Origin: Perkinsus olseni | Lineage: Eukaryota > Perkinsozoa > Perkinsida > Perkinsidae | Length of the DNA: 64,000 nt | Assembly: GCA_013115135.1 (NCBI GenBank) | Contig: JABANP010000062.1 | Coordinates: 120,603-184,602, forward strand | Reading direction: 5' to 3' | In this document: piece after piece, positions 10,557 to 22,369 of the stretch | How positions within the stretch are numbered: the first letter of the stretch is position 1 | Layout of the letters: each line of letters starts with the position of its first letter | Notes under the pieces: model-generated | Database searches by the model: none | What the model was told of the DNA's origin: nothing | The model's input: only the letters and a program-made list of their open reading frames with translations | Made by a program: the position numbers and the translations under genes

Positions 10557-13021
10557 TTATGCAGCATTCGGGTAGAGTTGACGGTAGCTCATGAAAGTAC
10601 TATTCATGACTATGGAGGAACCTGTTGCTACCACTACCGCTACATTGGAAGAAATAAAAGCAACATTCATCACTAATTCACGATACTGGTACGGTATCTG
10701 AGTAAATGAAAAAAGGTGAAAGCAGCGAAAACTACGCTCCGCTAAATTGAAGAGACCAATGAACTTGACTGAATTATTTTCTTGATGATGAATCGTACTC
10801 ATCACAGTCCGACCATCCAAGACGAAGTCGACGATGCTTTGTTATTCACGACGCCTTCCGATCTAATGTGGAGGTTAGCAGGAACTCAGGCGACGAATGG
10901 CGGTCCAATGCAACCACACGAGAAGCGGGGAAAATTCGGTAAAGATTGTTTGAAGACCCTCCGACTGACTGGGGAACTTACCTTAGTCGACAAGCCAATA
11001 ACATTCAAACAGTTCGAGTAGCTCATCCCGGCGATCCATCCCACAAAGAACATCCAAAATTGATAAAACCACCAGCCCGGCAGACCGAACGATCGTATGG
11101 TATGATAGTAGGCTTCAAACCCCCAAAGGACCTGAGAGTCAACTCAATCACTCCTCAGACGAAGTATCTTAGCTCGATCCAGAGAGCGCACAGGTGATGT
11201 TCTGACGAAACAACCATTGGCATGATACTGCGATACTCACTATTATCATCAACATCACTACCCCATCATTCCCAGGAATTGCCCAATGCATGCAAGCAGA
11301 TACAATTCGACCAAACTTACCGAGTTGATGAGCTGCAAGATGGTGATAAGGCCAATGCGACTAGTAGGAAACCAAGCAACGCTGAGACGAGCCAGCATAG
11401 TACCAATACCGTACACCGATACTCCGAGAGCATATGAGTTCACCGCAACTGCTGCAGTGAACGGCTCCGGATGTAAGGTGGCTCTGTCCGCAAATCCAGA
11501 TTCTATAAGATAATTGAAGGCATAGGTAGCGGCCATGTTAAGTATAATAATCCCACCCATACTGAAAACGTCTGAAAAGCAATGAGGTGATCCGGAAGGG
11601 CATGAGGAAGGGAACCTACTAGGGAAAGTTTTTGAAGTCAGTTTCAGACTCTTCCGGGATTCTTCGGTTAAAAGAGCATCTTCGGCGGCGGCATGCTCCT
11701 GAAGCAAATCATCATGATGAACAAAGCTGAGGGTTCTACTACCTTCTCGTTCAATCGAGCAAGTTTCTCTACACGAAGAAAGAGGGCCCAGTAGACCAGA
11801 TAGACCGGTATCAGACCGAGGAAAAAGGTCGAACTGGACAGGCCGACGATAGAGAGAGAAGATGAGGCGAAGAAGCTTACTATGATATGCCAAGGTTGAT
11901 AGCAATGACGTATGATATGCTTCCGACGAACTGAGAGACTCCCGTGCCGAAACCCCACGCACCGACTAGACCGTTGGGGAGGGAATTCAATATGGAAAGG
12001 TTGTTGATCTAAAGAGAAAAATAATGGTCATCTTGGTTGGCACGCGAAGGTTAAAACAACAAGTGGTGAATCTAAAACCGAAATACATACCAGAAACTGT
12101 GTTCGAAACGACGAGTATATACGCATAAAAGTGTTTAAAATATTCAACTCGCAAGAGACACCTTCCTTCTTCTCTCCTTGACCCAAAGACAAGCGAAGGT
12201 CTTACGTTGATTGCATTCAATAATGATGATAAACACTTGCCCTTCTCCACAGATGGGAGCACAGAGCAAGACATCATAAATGGGAAGAATTATTCTTGAC
12301 TCTTGGATGAATAATTTATTCATTGCCACATGTTAAGAGGCACCCAGTGACGAAGTTACCATTACTACTGAGATGACCTAGACTTCGCCATACACGAATT
12401 CATCATTCTCGCATTCTAATCATGTCGTCGATATTACGCTAACGAAGCAAGAAAGAATCAACCGTCACTGTATTACGCAAGTCTTCGATGAAGAACTCTA
12501 CTCACAGTCCGCCCCTGCTGCTGCACTACTCCATGAATTCGGCAGCCCCTTCACTGAACCATTTATTACCTCGCCGATGGTCTGAAAGGCTCCAACTAGG
12601 AAGGTCGCCAACTGCGCCATCCAAAAGCCGACCTCGGACTGGACTCCAACCAGCAGGAATGCCGTGCCGAAGAGAAGGTAGCCGATGGACTGGATGATCA
12701 TGGCCAGGCCGACACGCTGACGGTAGGAGAAGGGCGCCGCCACTCGGGCGTGGACGGCACCGGTAGCGAAAGCAGCGAATAGCATGACTGTAGTGAAAAG
12801 GGGCATCAGGTTAGTCTTGTCGAAGAGACGAGCTATATCCTGAAATGCACGCATACACACCAACTTGACCTGTTTTGTATCTTGCACGGTTGACCTTAAG
12901 ATACCCCTACCTGTGCGCCAGCGATGACAAGTGTGTATCCATAGTTATTGAGTAAGCCGAGCATGATCTCCTCGGCGAATAGGACATTATACTGCCGCCT
13001 GTCTCCTTTGCCGTCGGACAT
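10557..13021 (-). CDS. CLN3: CLN3 / battenin family lysosomal membrane transporter
   Basis: Battenin is a polytopic protein of the vacuole or lysosome; human loss causes juvenile Batten disease. Eight exons fit in phase: 12911-13021, 12570-12839, 11881-12008, 11743-11833, 11620-11698, 11321-11571, 10982-11131 and 10557-10697 (406 residues; human CLN3 has 438). Family landmarks appear in order: LLNNYGYTLVIAGAQ at the N-terminus, QTIGE followed by GLVGAWGFGTGVSQFVGS (the equivalent of the WSSGTGGAG segment), a basic-acidic loop, AATYAFNYLIESGF, and YRELVMNVAFISSN in the last pair of helices. Introns are 44-71 nt except introns 2 (561 nt), 6 (189 nt) and 7 (284 nt). Intron 1 starts with the dispersed GTATCTT motif, and intron 6 carries it in antisense. 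The start codon is 184 bp from the divergent H2A start. Confidence 0.92.
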
Positions 13022-13205
13022 GTCGCTCAAATCAACCCTAAATATCTCCAGGTGACGCATGCAAGGTACAAGTATATTGCTTCTCCCTAGCCTCCCGCCT
13101 CAACTTCTAGACCAAATCTTGCTCCATCTTGCAGTCTTGCAAAATCCCAACGAACCATCAGCACGCATACCCCAAACTCCATCCAAAAGCAGTCCACGCC
13201 ATATC
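13022..13205. promoter_or_regulatory. Bidirectional promoter region between CLN3 and H2A.X
   Basis: Only 184 bp separates the two divergent start codons, so both promoters must lie here or overlap the genes. No canonical TATA box or known element is identifiable. The H2A side is a C- and A-rich leader. Confidence 0.55.
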
Positions 13206-13613
13206 ATGTCCGGCAAGGGTAAAGGTGGTCGTGGCGGCAAGTCCGGCAAGACGCCCTCCGGTTCCAAGACCCGCTCCGCCAAGGCCGGCCTGCAGTTCCC
13301 CGTTGGAAGAATCGCCCGCTACCTCAAAAAGGGCCGCTACGCCAAGCGCATCGGGTCCGGTGCTCCCGTCTACCTCGCCGCCGTCCTCGAGTACTTGGTT
13401 GCTGAGATCCTCGAGCTGGCCGGTAACGCCGCCCGCGACCACAAGAAGTCGAGAATCATCCCCAGACACATTCAGTTGGCTGTCCGTAATGACGAGGAGT
13501 TGAACAAGTTCTTAGCGGGAGTGACTTTGGCCAGCGGCGGTGTGTTGCCGAACATTCACACGACCCTCTTGCCGAAGAAGAGCAAGGCTATGACGCAATC
13601 TCAGGAGATGTAA
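13206..13613 (+). CDS. H2AX: Histone H2A, H2A.X-like
   Basis: Core nucleosome histone. Single exon, 135 residues, in family range. Landmarks: [15 protein letters not shown] tail, [14 protein letters not shown], the acidic-patch helix [16 protein letters not shown], and [18 protein letters not shown]. The C-terminus ends TQSQEM. SQ-acidic-hydrophobic at the very end is the H2A.X motif phosphorylated at the serine after DNA breaks; methionine at the last position is unusual but hydrophobic. The ATG at 13206 follows a C-rich leader and matches the histone N-terminus exactly. No histone stem-loop is evident after the stop. Codon use is strongly C-ending, unlike most neighbours, as expected for high expression. 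Confidence 0.97.
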   Translation: MSGKGKGGRGGKSGKTPSGSKTRSAKAGLQFPVGRIARYLKKGRYAKRIGSGAPVYLAAVLEYLVAEILELAGNAARDHKKSRIIPRHIQLAVRNDEELNKFLAGVTLASGGVLPNIHTTLLPKKSKAMTQSQEM

Positions 13614-14744
13614 CAATTAGCATTTGAAGAATCTTTTCATCATTTTAGTACTTCACAGGTTGAGTTGCCTTAGTCGTTCTTGGGTTGAGATACTCCCGAG
13701 TTTGTTCCGTTCTTCTACTGTAGCCCTCCCCTCCCTGATTCTTTTGCTACACCGTCATTATCATCCGGTTTCGTTAACAGCATTCTCCAGAGATGTTTAT
13801 CTTCCGTTTTTGCAATCAACCCGCGCGGGGGGAAATAGTGGCGATTCGTCAGATACGTTCAGAGCTCAACCTAACTCGGCATTCAACTTCACGAAGCTGG
13901 TTTGAATCCGAAAGTGTCTTCTCGATAAATCACACTAAGTTCCCTCGAATTGGTTAATGTGTGTTTTCTAGGATGTATGTCTTTCCGTATTTAATTGCGA
14001 AGAGACGTGGTGAATATCGGTGAAATCTCGTCGCGCTTCCGTTGCCTCTCCACAAGCCTGACGACCTCATTCAATATTACTCCTGGGGACAAGCGGTTGA
14101 CGGTTGCTACTGGAGAGCAACACGTGATTGATTTTTGTGTCGCTCGTGGAGAATTCTGAAGAACCCTCGAATTCGATAGGGGTCGAAAAATTGTCACGAC
14201 AACCGCGGGAAGATGTGTGTTAATTTTCGCGCGAGGATTAATCTAACGCGAGGTTGTTGGATGATCCGGTCTTATAACGATTTAATATAACTACTGATTG
14301 CATTTACTCATATTCTCATAGAATGCTGTGGTGAACTCCATCATGATCATTGGATGTATCGGTCTAATCCGTATGGAACGCGTGGAATACCGCAATACCA
14401 CAACTTCGTCAACTTCACTCTCAAGGCGTGCAGCATGAAAGGTGGAAGATTCTTCCAATTTTCTGTTGATGTTACGTCTCCGGGACAATGAAGGCTTCTC
14501 CTCCTGCGTCTTGGCCATTTGAAGAGCAACGTTGTGCTCCCTTCCGAGCTTTCGTCTGACGCACTGATCAACCTTAGATATTCAGCCACTCTCCATGAAC
14601 ACAACACAATAAATAATCGACGACACTCGCTCATAGCCTCAACATCCAATCTCGTGTCCCCTCCATGAACCTTCCACGATCAACTGTCGTATTCAAACTC
14701 CTATTCCTGACATCAGCAGCTCACCAAGCACATGGCCGTCGTTC
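13614..14744. other. 3' flank of H2A.X, no gene seen
   Basis: Small ORFs on both strands lack any domain and any consistent splice pattern. This is probably the H2A 3' UTR and spacer. Confidence 0.5.
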
Positions 14745-15250
14745 TTACTTGTACATCTCCGCTGCTGCAAGATGGTCTGTAAACCTGTTCGAAAGGCCGT
14801 ACTTGGCTGACGGGTTCGGTGGCTTCTCTCCGTAGAGGGTGTGGGTAGGCGGCCTTCTACTACCGTAACTAGAACACAGTGATGTAATAACAACAATCGC
14901 GATGAGAGAGAGAACAGCAAAGGCAACTTCAGTATACGACGCCTACACACTAAACTAGTACTATCACGATGAGACGATCACACCCATATTCCATATTCAC
15001 CCCGGGTCAACCTAAGATACGTCTCCATTCCACCCGTGTGTATAGAACATTCCCGTACCAACCTCTGATTCGTTCTCCGATAAAATACTTTACAGTATAG
15101 CTCTCCTTCGATGGGAGCATCGATCTGGAAAACACGACTGGGATAATAACAGCATGTACTCGAACGACCTCCATCGGTGGCAAGCCGCTGTCCTTCCTCT
15201 GCAGCTCCGTAGCCTTCGTCGCCTCTTCCTTCACCTGCCAAGAAGCACAT
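14745..15250 (-). CDS. C-terminal part of a single-pass membrane protein, unidentified
   Basis: The clearest exon (about 14945 down to a stop at 14745-14747) encodes a membrane helix, VAFAVLSLIAIVVITSLC, then a short cytosolic tail ending DHLAAAEMYK. Upstream, an exon around 15000-15240 reads VFQIDAPIEGELYCKVFYR in one frame and other plausible sequence in a second frame; the correct junction is unresolved. A candidate intron between them starts GTATCTTAGGTTGACC at 15020, a copy of the dispersed intron motif, and would be about 71 nt. A p24/GOLD-type protein was considered but is not supported strongly enough to name. Confidence 0.4.
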
Positions 15251-15450
15251 GAAAGGTCTTTGTCATGATCACCCCTGCTTCGATACTTGAGTAACCTCGT
15301 CGATATTTTCGAACTTCTCGAGAGCAGGCGGGTCGGGTTGGGAATCTTGTGATGATTCAGCAGCAATCATTTGGAACAGAATGCCTTGGACGCAAAATTA
15401 GAGTACCTGGTCTCGCTAATGGTAACGGAAATCATACTTAATACTCATCT

Positions 15451-15532
15451 GACAGCGTGTCCGAGTGGTTAAGGAGGTGGACTAGAAATCCACTGGGCTC
15501 TGCCCGCGCAGGTTCGAATCCTGCCGCTGTCG
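15451..15532 (+). tRNA. tRNA-Ser (anticodon AGA)
   Basis: Complete type II cloverleaf. The acceptor stem GACAGCG pairs perfectly with CGCTGTC. The anticodon stem GTGGA/TCCAC encloses the loop CTAGAAA, giving anticodon AGA. A long variable arm (TGGGCTCTGCCCGC) is typical of serine tRNA. The T-arm GCAGG-TTCGAAT-CCTGC is perfect, and the D-arm has GTGGTTAAGG. No intron. It lies between two minus-strand genes. Confidence 0.97.
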
Positions 15533-15921
15533 ATTATATCAGATTTTCAGTAAATCTGCTAAATATGCTCGACGGCGCTCCCTCCATAACAATCAATACC
15601 GGTGAGAAGCCCATGGGACCCAAAGCCCCCTCCACCCTTAACCAACACGAAATTGTGTGCTAACCGAAATCGGCCTCGGAAGCAGTAGTAGACTTTAAAC
15701 CGGTGAGTGTATTGGTGGAAGAAAAAATATTCAACGTATTAAATTGAGTACACACGGAAGTGATGATCTGAAGAAAGTAGTAAGGGTCGCGATCACTGAG
15801 AAACCAGGCGATGGAGGTTCTCTGACCTTCATCAATAGGAAAATCGATCAGCTGGGCGTAGCGAAAACTGCATCAACCGTCGTTCACACAAGCCCGATCA
15901 CACGGACCACGACCGAAAAAC

Positions 15922-18618
15922 CTATAAGGCTGATTTTTCCTTCCTAATCGGCGGCATATCTTCATTCCGTCTCTCCTTGTCGTCAACCAAAGATTCCTCC
16001 ATGCTCTGCTCGAGAGCTTCTTCGACCATTCGGTCCTCTTCGAAGCACGATAACGGCACGGCTGAGAACGACACTCCACGCCCGACCCATCCCGGGGCAC
16101 CCTACCCGCTTCAATCAACCTATCACTGTCAAATTGAATGCGCTCTCGCGGAGGCGACGGCATCGACAAGCCGTTCGATAGATCCCCAGCTCGAGGAGGG
16201 CTGTTATTCGCTTCAGCAGAATCCTATCAGAATTGAACGGAAATCGATCGATCGGGCGAGCGCTACCAGTACACTTGGATCTGTCGAAGTCCTGCTGTCA
16301 TTCTGATCTTCCGTGGCATCTTCCTGCTCAGCAGGAGGGGATAGATCATTCAGATCTGAAACCACAACCCCAACCCGAGCTCAAGATACGCAGAAAATCT
16401 TCGCCGTGCGCGACGTATCTTACCGAGCACCGCATCAACTGTTGTCTCGCATCCGAGCGTGTTAACGAAAAATATCGCGATCGAGTGCATCAAGAACTTG
16501 GGCCGAGTTGTGTTGTGATTTCCGTCCACTTTTACCTTCAAAAAAGGCTTCCTTCCATTCGCCATTCAAAACTCGCTCATTACTACCAGATTTTTGTCGC
16601 CCGCATATTTCTCGAAAAGCGCATCAGTATTGCGCGAGTTTATGAAGGTATCACCTCTAGCCGCAGTGAACAGAGCCGGAATATACGTTTGATCGACCTG
16701 GAACAGAAAAGGCCTGCTCTTGACCTTATTCGTATCTTTCATGGTCAACCTAAAGATACTCACATGAGCAATAGGTTCCAAATCGAATATATCAAAGTGC
16801 GCTCTGCTTTTGACGGATAACCTCAACATGCCCAACACAGCACTCAGCATAAGGCCCGGTATCCGAAAACCCAACTGCTGGGCCAAATCCGTGGCCAACG
16901 TCCGCATATCCTGGAAGGCCGAGTCGATCTAAAATGAACCATCAAAAGCCTGTCAGAACGAGAGCGAACTCGTTGGAACTGGGAAGGGCTCCTTATTGAA
17001 GCCCAACCACCTTTTCCCGAGTATGCTGGCGACCGCACCGCTGCACGCAGGGGCATAGCGGACTGGGCTATGTATATGCGTGCTACTCCCGAATCATCCA
17101 ACTATGACTTTCTCGATGATATCCCATTCGTAGTTAGAATCACTCTCATTTCCTAATGGTTAACTCCGTAGCCAATGACGCCCTTGCGTTACCACTGGAA
17201 AGAATCGACCGCGAGCCAAGAGGCATCGCATTATTGTTTCCACTATTTTTTCCGATGGAATCTACTTCAACTCCGCTTCAACTCCGTACCCGGGTAATTT
17301 TCACGACAAGTGCGACTGTGCGACCACACCGCACGCAGGCAGTGATTTCGAGGAAATTTGGTAAGAACCGATAGAGTCATTATTATTACCACCATCCCTG
17401 CTATACTAGGGTCCCTGTCACCGTGTAGCAGCGCGGTAACTGCGCCCATGCTCCGACCCCACAGGCCGATAGTACCTGACCTCAAAAGATCGGGCGTAAC
17501 TTCCGCCGTTCCAGAATCGATTCTGAGCCCCAGATTCGGTTCACTGAACACCCCAGTAACAAACTCGCGGGCTAAAAGATCCGTCCAGTTCGACCAGACT
17601 CACTGGCGAGCTCGGATCTCCTAAGATACTCCACAACGGCAGCTAGATCATCTTTCTCGTAGTACCTGATCCGAAGATCACCATTCTCGTAGGAGGGCAG
17701 AGCAATCCATAAAAAACGACTCTGAGCCTTCTGTAGGAGGCAGGTATGGCTGGACCAGACGGACGTTTCATGGCTCTGTTAGTACTCATTGTAGTGGTAC
17801 AGCGAACACGTATCAAATTAGCCCTTACTCGGTGACCCAGTGAGCACGCGAATTCAAGGGAAGAACCGGGAGGGAATGATTCTCACCCTAAGCTGACGTA
17901 TTCTCCATCAGATTTTCCAGAGCCGGCAAAATCAAATACAAATAAACTGATACCAAGAGGCAAGAGCACTGGTATAGCCTGGAGACCCTCCAAACGTGAA
18001 CTGCAGTTTCCTGAGGTAAAGATCAAAATATGTTGCATGAAACGGTACGGTAAAATTGGGCGCTCTGTTCTCCCCCATTCGAACTCACGCTGACAAATAA
18101 AACTAAGATTGGCCGAGGGCGATTCGCGAAGAGTATTATTCGTGCAGGAGAGATCTGTTCCATTCTCATACCGAAGCCAGGGGGCCCGGTAAAGTGCTGG
18201 ATGATTGCGAGAGACGGATTTCACCCGACTACTGTCGCGCTTCTCTTGCCCACCTACTACCATGCAGGTATATAACACATGGACAGCAAACTTCTTGGTC
18301 ATCATCATCATCATCATCGTTATTATCAAACTTCCAGTTCGGGTGGAACCAACTGCATTTCAGGTGCTGTCCTCTGGGGTTCGTCAACTCGATGTCTTCA
18401 CGATATACCTATAGTGAAAGAAGAAATATCTTAAGTTGATGCATGTCTTCGATACTCAAGGTCGACCTATATCGAACCAGAGTGTGAAAGATTCCTCCAG
18501 TACTTACCGGAACACCGCGTATCCTGAACCTCGAAGGCCCCAACTCATGATCTTCATAAGTATCCCTCGAAGGTCGAATGATGGCCTTCCACAGCGCATT
18601 GTATTGCGGAAAAATCAT
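15922..18618 (-). CDS. Alpha/beta hydrolase (plant/protist cytosolic serine-hydrolase type) with UIM-like C-terminus
   Basis: Exons 1-9 fit in phase: 18508-18618, 18261-18408, 17887-18010, 17604-17665, 17390-17475, 16764-16928, 16587-16697, 16424-16535 and 16267-16355. Features in order: AIIRPSRDTYEDHELGP near the start, the oxyanion-loop region CVIYLHGNCSSRLEG, FVFDFAGSGKSDGEYVSLG, the nucleophile elbow GLWGRSMGAVTAL (catalytic Ser), AGMVIDSAFQDMRTLA, and the catalytic histidine in VDGNHN. The motif set matches a family of uncharacterised plant and protist hydrolases; the substrate is unknown. An aspartate run (NNDDDDDDQ) sits in a surface loop. The last exons (about 16190-15922) are less certain, but one frame gives EEDRMVEEALEQSMEESL, a ubiquitin-interacting-motif-like helix, then a stop. 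The intron at 16698-16763 begins with the dispersed GTATCTT motif. Confidence 0.85.
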
Positions 18619-20848
18619 TATCAACAAACCATGGCAAAGAAAATGATCGCTCAATTCTCAACTTCATCGCTCCGCTCGCAAAATAAGGGCGCGCGCCCGA
18701 ATCGCATCCTGCGCAATTGCAGCCGCGCATGTTATATTCTCGCTCGCCCAAAAATTGGTCTGAGTTCCAAGACGTCCCCTCCTTTGTTTTGTGGCGCTCT
18801 TGTGACAGATCTTCTGGTGACTTGTCTCTGACCATTCGCATGATAATATTTATATGAGATAACCTTCAATAACGTAATCCGCGAAGTACCCCCGCAAACT
18901 CTACCTGGCTGCGCAGATACGCAGCTGTAGGTGCGATTATCAATGAGATCAAAAGCGAAAAACTACAATTGACTCGGGAAAAAACTTTCTAACGTGAATT
19001 TTTTGCAAACCTCGGTGAACCCGTATTATGAGGTCGTATTACGACCTTGATACGAGCCGCATCATTCGAATTAGCAACAAGTCTGCAGTATCGCGATGCC
19101 TCTGGCTCATCATTACTCGGCAGGTAATGCTTCCAAATGCTCTCTGGACAATTTCTTTGACACGATCGTAGTAGCCAGTCACTCGAGAGTAGCCAGTGAC
19201 GCTCTGCGGGACCATCTTGAGACTCTGGTCGGTTGTGACGAGCTAGTTCGTCCGCATGGTTGAACTGTCTCCATGTTGAACGCGACGCACTAGTGATAGA
19301 AGAGGTACAGGTAGCATATCAGATGATACGGAGCGGACGACCAAAGGAAGCAGAAGATCAAAGAGTTGAAGATAACCCTGAATTAAAGCAACTGTGATGC
19401 AGGTAGATATTGACTAATTGGTCGATGATCTAGTATCCTGATACTCGAAGAATCCTTAGAACTACTGAATCCTGAGTGAACCCTACTCTTGAATCCTACT
19501 GAACGCCTTCCAGCTTGAGGCCAAGAACTACTCCACGCGCCAGTCGCCACTGAATGGCCAACTAGGGGCCAACTATGAATCACAGTGAACTCAATGGTGT
19601 GGGCTTACGAACGGCTGAGCATCATCTCCCAGAGGCTCTGGCAGATGATCTGGTCCGGAGCCCTCGCCTCGTTCAGGCAGGTCAGAGGACATAATTCCCT
19701 GCGACTGACCAACTGCAATTCCCAGTCTCAATTTGGGAACGCAACATTCAGATTCTGCCGCATGACAATTCAGCTTTCTATTTCCGAAGTTCCAAGCGAT
19801 GGTTGGATCAGCTCAGAAAATGGATTCCAGGCTGAATTCCACCTTTAGAACGACAGCATTTTACTCAGTTTCAAGAACGATGAATGGTGATGATCTCAGC
19901 TTAATGAGCAGCTACGACAAAACTTTCACTTAGCTCTTGACCGACAGAATTTGGGATCTAGCTTTGTTTCGAAATTGTGGTGGATTTGGACATCAGCGAC
20001 CGTACGGGTTTGGAGAAAACCGATGTACGGGAATAGAATCGTCAATCAAAGAAAGTAGAAGGCTCTTAATTGATCGTGACATCATGTGGCGGACCGGCAC
20101 ACGAATTTGTCGGGATAGTCAACCATACTATGGTAACCATAGTAAGGTTAGCGTACTGAGATTATCCGTCAAGAGAGGATGATTGAGTCTCCCGAAGACT
20201 TTTGCCGTTCTGAATACCCAACAGTACGACCAACTTCGTTCGAAGGCACCCCTCGCATTGGGAGTCGCGACCCCGCTGGCGATGGACTCGCCCTAGGTGG
20301 CCCAGGCCCAGGTCGGACCACGGTCAACTTCATGGCGCCGCCCCTACCGTGACGTAGTTCACCAGCTTGAACGCGTACACACTAGCTTAGCTTGATTCAG
20401 CTGAGCCCTAGGCTACAGGAGCCACTAGCTTTCGTGCGCCTCTGCATGTGTCACATGCCGTGTGAGAAATGACAGCATCATCACTGCAAGACGGAGTATG
20501 TCGAATGCGATTCGACAACCTAAAGACTCGACGGACGCACGGGGTAGCTGTGGAGCCCCCACGGCTGCGGGGTACGCGCGCGTCACGTCACGCCATCGTC
20601 CCATTACAAGATGCTCGCGATAGCTCGCTTTCGCCTCTCAGTGCGCACTGATTCTGAGCTTTCCGCGTGGTCTCAGTAACTGCAGCCATCTTCGCCGTTG
20701 TTCACACTCTTTGGAAATGTGTTCTTCCTGAAATCCACAGGCTACGGATCCCGCTGTACGAAACGACTCGAAAAATTCACATGGCAACATGGCCCTCAAG
20801 GCTCCGCTCCTCGAAATGCATCCAAAGCTTTTCTATCTGCTGCTCCGC
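18619..20848. other. 2.2-kb spacer without a recognisable gene
   Basis: Nothing with a domain was seen. A short palindrome with one central base (ACTATGGT-A-ACCATAGT) lies near 20127. The last part is the promoter side of the GH18-like gene. Confidence 0.45.
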
Positions 20849-22173
20849 ATGTCAACCTCCGTGCACTTCTTCAGTCTATGCATTCTCGGTTTAGTCCTCT
20901 CTTTGAGCGGACGGGCGATCGCCGATGGTCACGTGGAGTTCTACAAGGAGGTCCAATTCCCATGGGCGATCAAAGAAGTCCCCGAATGCGGCAACTCCAC
21001 TCTGTGCCCCGAGAAAGCTAACTACACTTGGGACTACTACTTCGACTACTTACTGAACAAAGGTGTCAGAAGTTTCCTGCTCGGTGGTTATGTGATCAGC
21101 GGAAGCAAGATAGTGCAGGAAGTTCCGTTCTATCCCCAGTGGGATAAGGGCCGGTTCGCCGCTCTGAGCAAGCGAGTGCGGGCGATGGGCGGAAAAGTAC
21201 TTGCTGAGCTGGGTAGCTATAAAGACAAAGCCTTCGACAAGGCAACCTTCCACGAGAGCGTTGCCAAATTCACCAAAGACTATCCCGTCGACGGTTTCCG
21301 TGTGAGTTGGCCGTTCTGGGGCTTGGATGGCGCAAAGCCACTGAAAGAGCTTCTCGAGGACATCAAGGAGCTGGGGATGGAATCCGCATTCTGGTGAGTC
21401 TCACATTCGCTGTTGATCTCACAGCGAAGATCTCAACTTAAAGCATCTCAAACGATTGGTCGTATTGTCGCGTTCGTTTGGCGCTTCAGCCTGAGGCTGG
21501 CAGCCTCGTGTACTCGCGTACTCGAGTACTCGTGTACTCGACACCCCGCTCGCGCGATTGCACGGAGGTAATGGGTTGCCAGGTTCGCACCTACAGATTG
21601 GAAAAGTGTACGTAAAAGTGGACTGGGAAGTGTCGCCGATCTCAACTTCGTTGTCCTCTGGCCGGAAACTGACGACGATAACGCTGTTTTCAACACCAAC
21701 GCTTTCGCTGAAAAGGCCATCGAGAACGCCACCCTGGCTGGGGTGAGCCGGGACAAGCTTGCCTTGGAAGTAAGTCGTCACAATCTTCTATTGCTCGTCA
21801 TCCTTCGTCCACGAGGATGTCCGAGCTATCGCTTCGCTCAGAAAGCGTTTTGTACGTTGGTTGAATTGTCTACAGCAAACGAAATCGACGGGTTGCCTGT
21901 TAGATACCTCTCTACATGCCGCCGGGTGAGGGATACTCTAATGCAATATACGACCTCGGTGGAGACCCCAAAGGGAACGGCTCAGTCAACGACCCGCCTT
22001 ACGGCCTTTATTACTTCTTCTCGCAACCTCGTGCCATCGAGAAGATCGCATTGGCGAGGAAACACGGGCTTCACGGTATTCAGCTGAGAGGTGGCGACGC
22101 TGGAAATGATATCCAGGGCTTGTATTTTTGGGACTCTGATTCTCTTTGTTACGCTCTGGCCACGAACATCTGA
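20849..22173 (+). CDS. Secreted GH18-like protein without catalytic residues, copy 1 (intact)
   Basis: Exons 20849-21393, 21583-21769 and 21904-22173 give 1002 nt and 333 residues in phase, with GT-AG introns. The ATG at 20849 yields a good signal peptide (MSTSVHFFSLCILGLVLSL); an in-frame ATG at 20789 would add 20 residues. The body reads like a TIM barrel of glycoside hydrolase family 18: GGKVLAELGSYKDK at strand 3, then FTKDYPVDGFRVSWPF at strand 4. In active GH18 enzymes strand 4 is DGxDxDxE; here only the first DG remains and the acid is replaced, so hydrolysis is not expected. A sugar-binding or effector role is inference. Three broken relatives lie at 27990, 28981 and 30228. GH18 assignment is from fold-level motifs only. 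Confidence 0.65.
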
Positions 22174-22369
22174 CACTTTTCGTGGTCAACTCTCTCATGA
22201 CAGGAAGCTCGACTGCCTTTCGATGGAGGCGTCCTCAGCATCCTTGTTGGCCAATGCCACCGAAACCTCTCATCTGCAGGGGTTGAACTTTTCTTACCGA
22301 TCAGAGAAATACCTTACAATCAGGTCTGTTTCGTCTCTTTCGAAGTTGAGTTGGTAAATGCAGGGTGGC

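Noticed and set aside
11162..11180. The dispersed motif as a general splice-donor signal
   Set aside because: Here it lies antisense in the middle of a CLN3 intron, and many introns (RACK1, carboxypeptidases) lack it, so it is not a universal donor consensus.
14120..14240. Histone 3' stem-loop after H2A.X
   Set aside because: No conserved GC-rich 6-bp stem with a 4-nt loop was seen close to the stop codon.
17604..17630. GTATCTTAGGAGATCC on the minus strand, resembling the dispersed intron motif
   Set aside because: It lies in an exon of the hydrolase and encodes VEYLRRS, a family-conserved helix. The match is coincidental.
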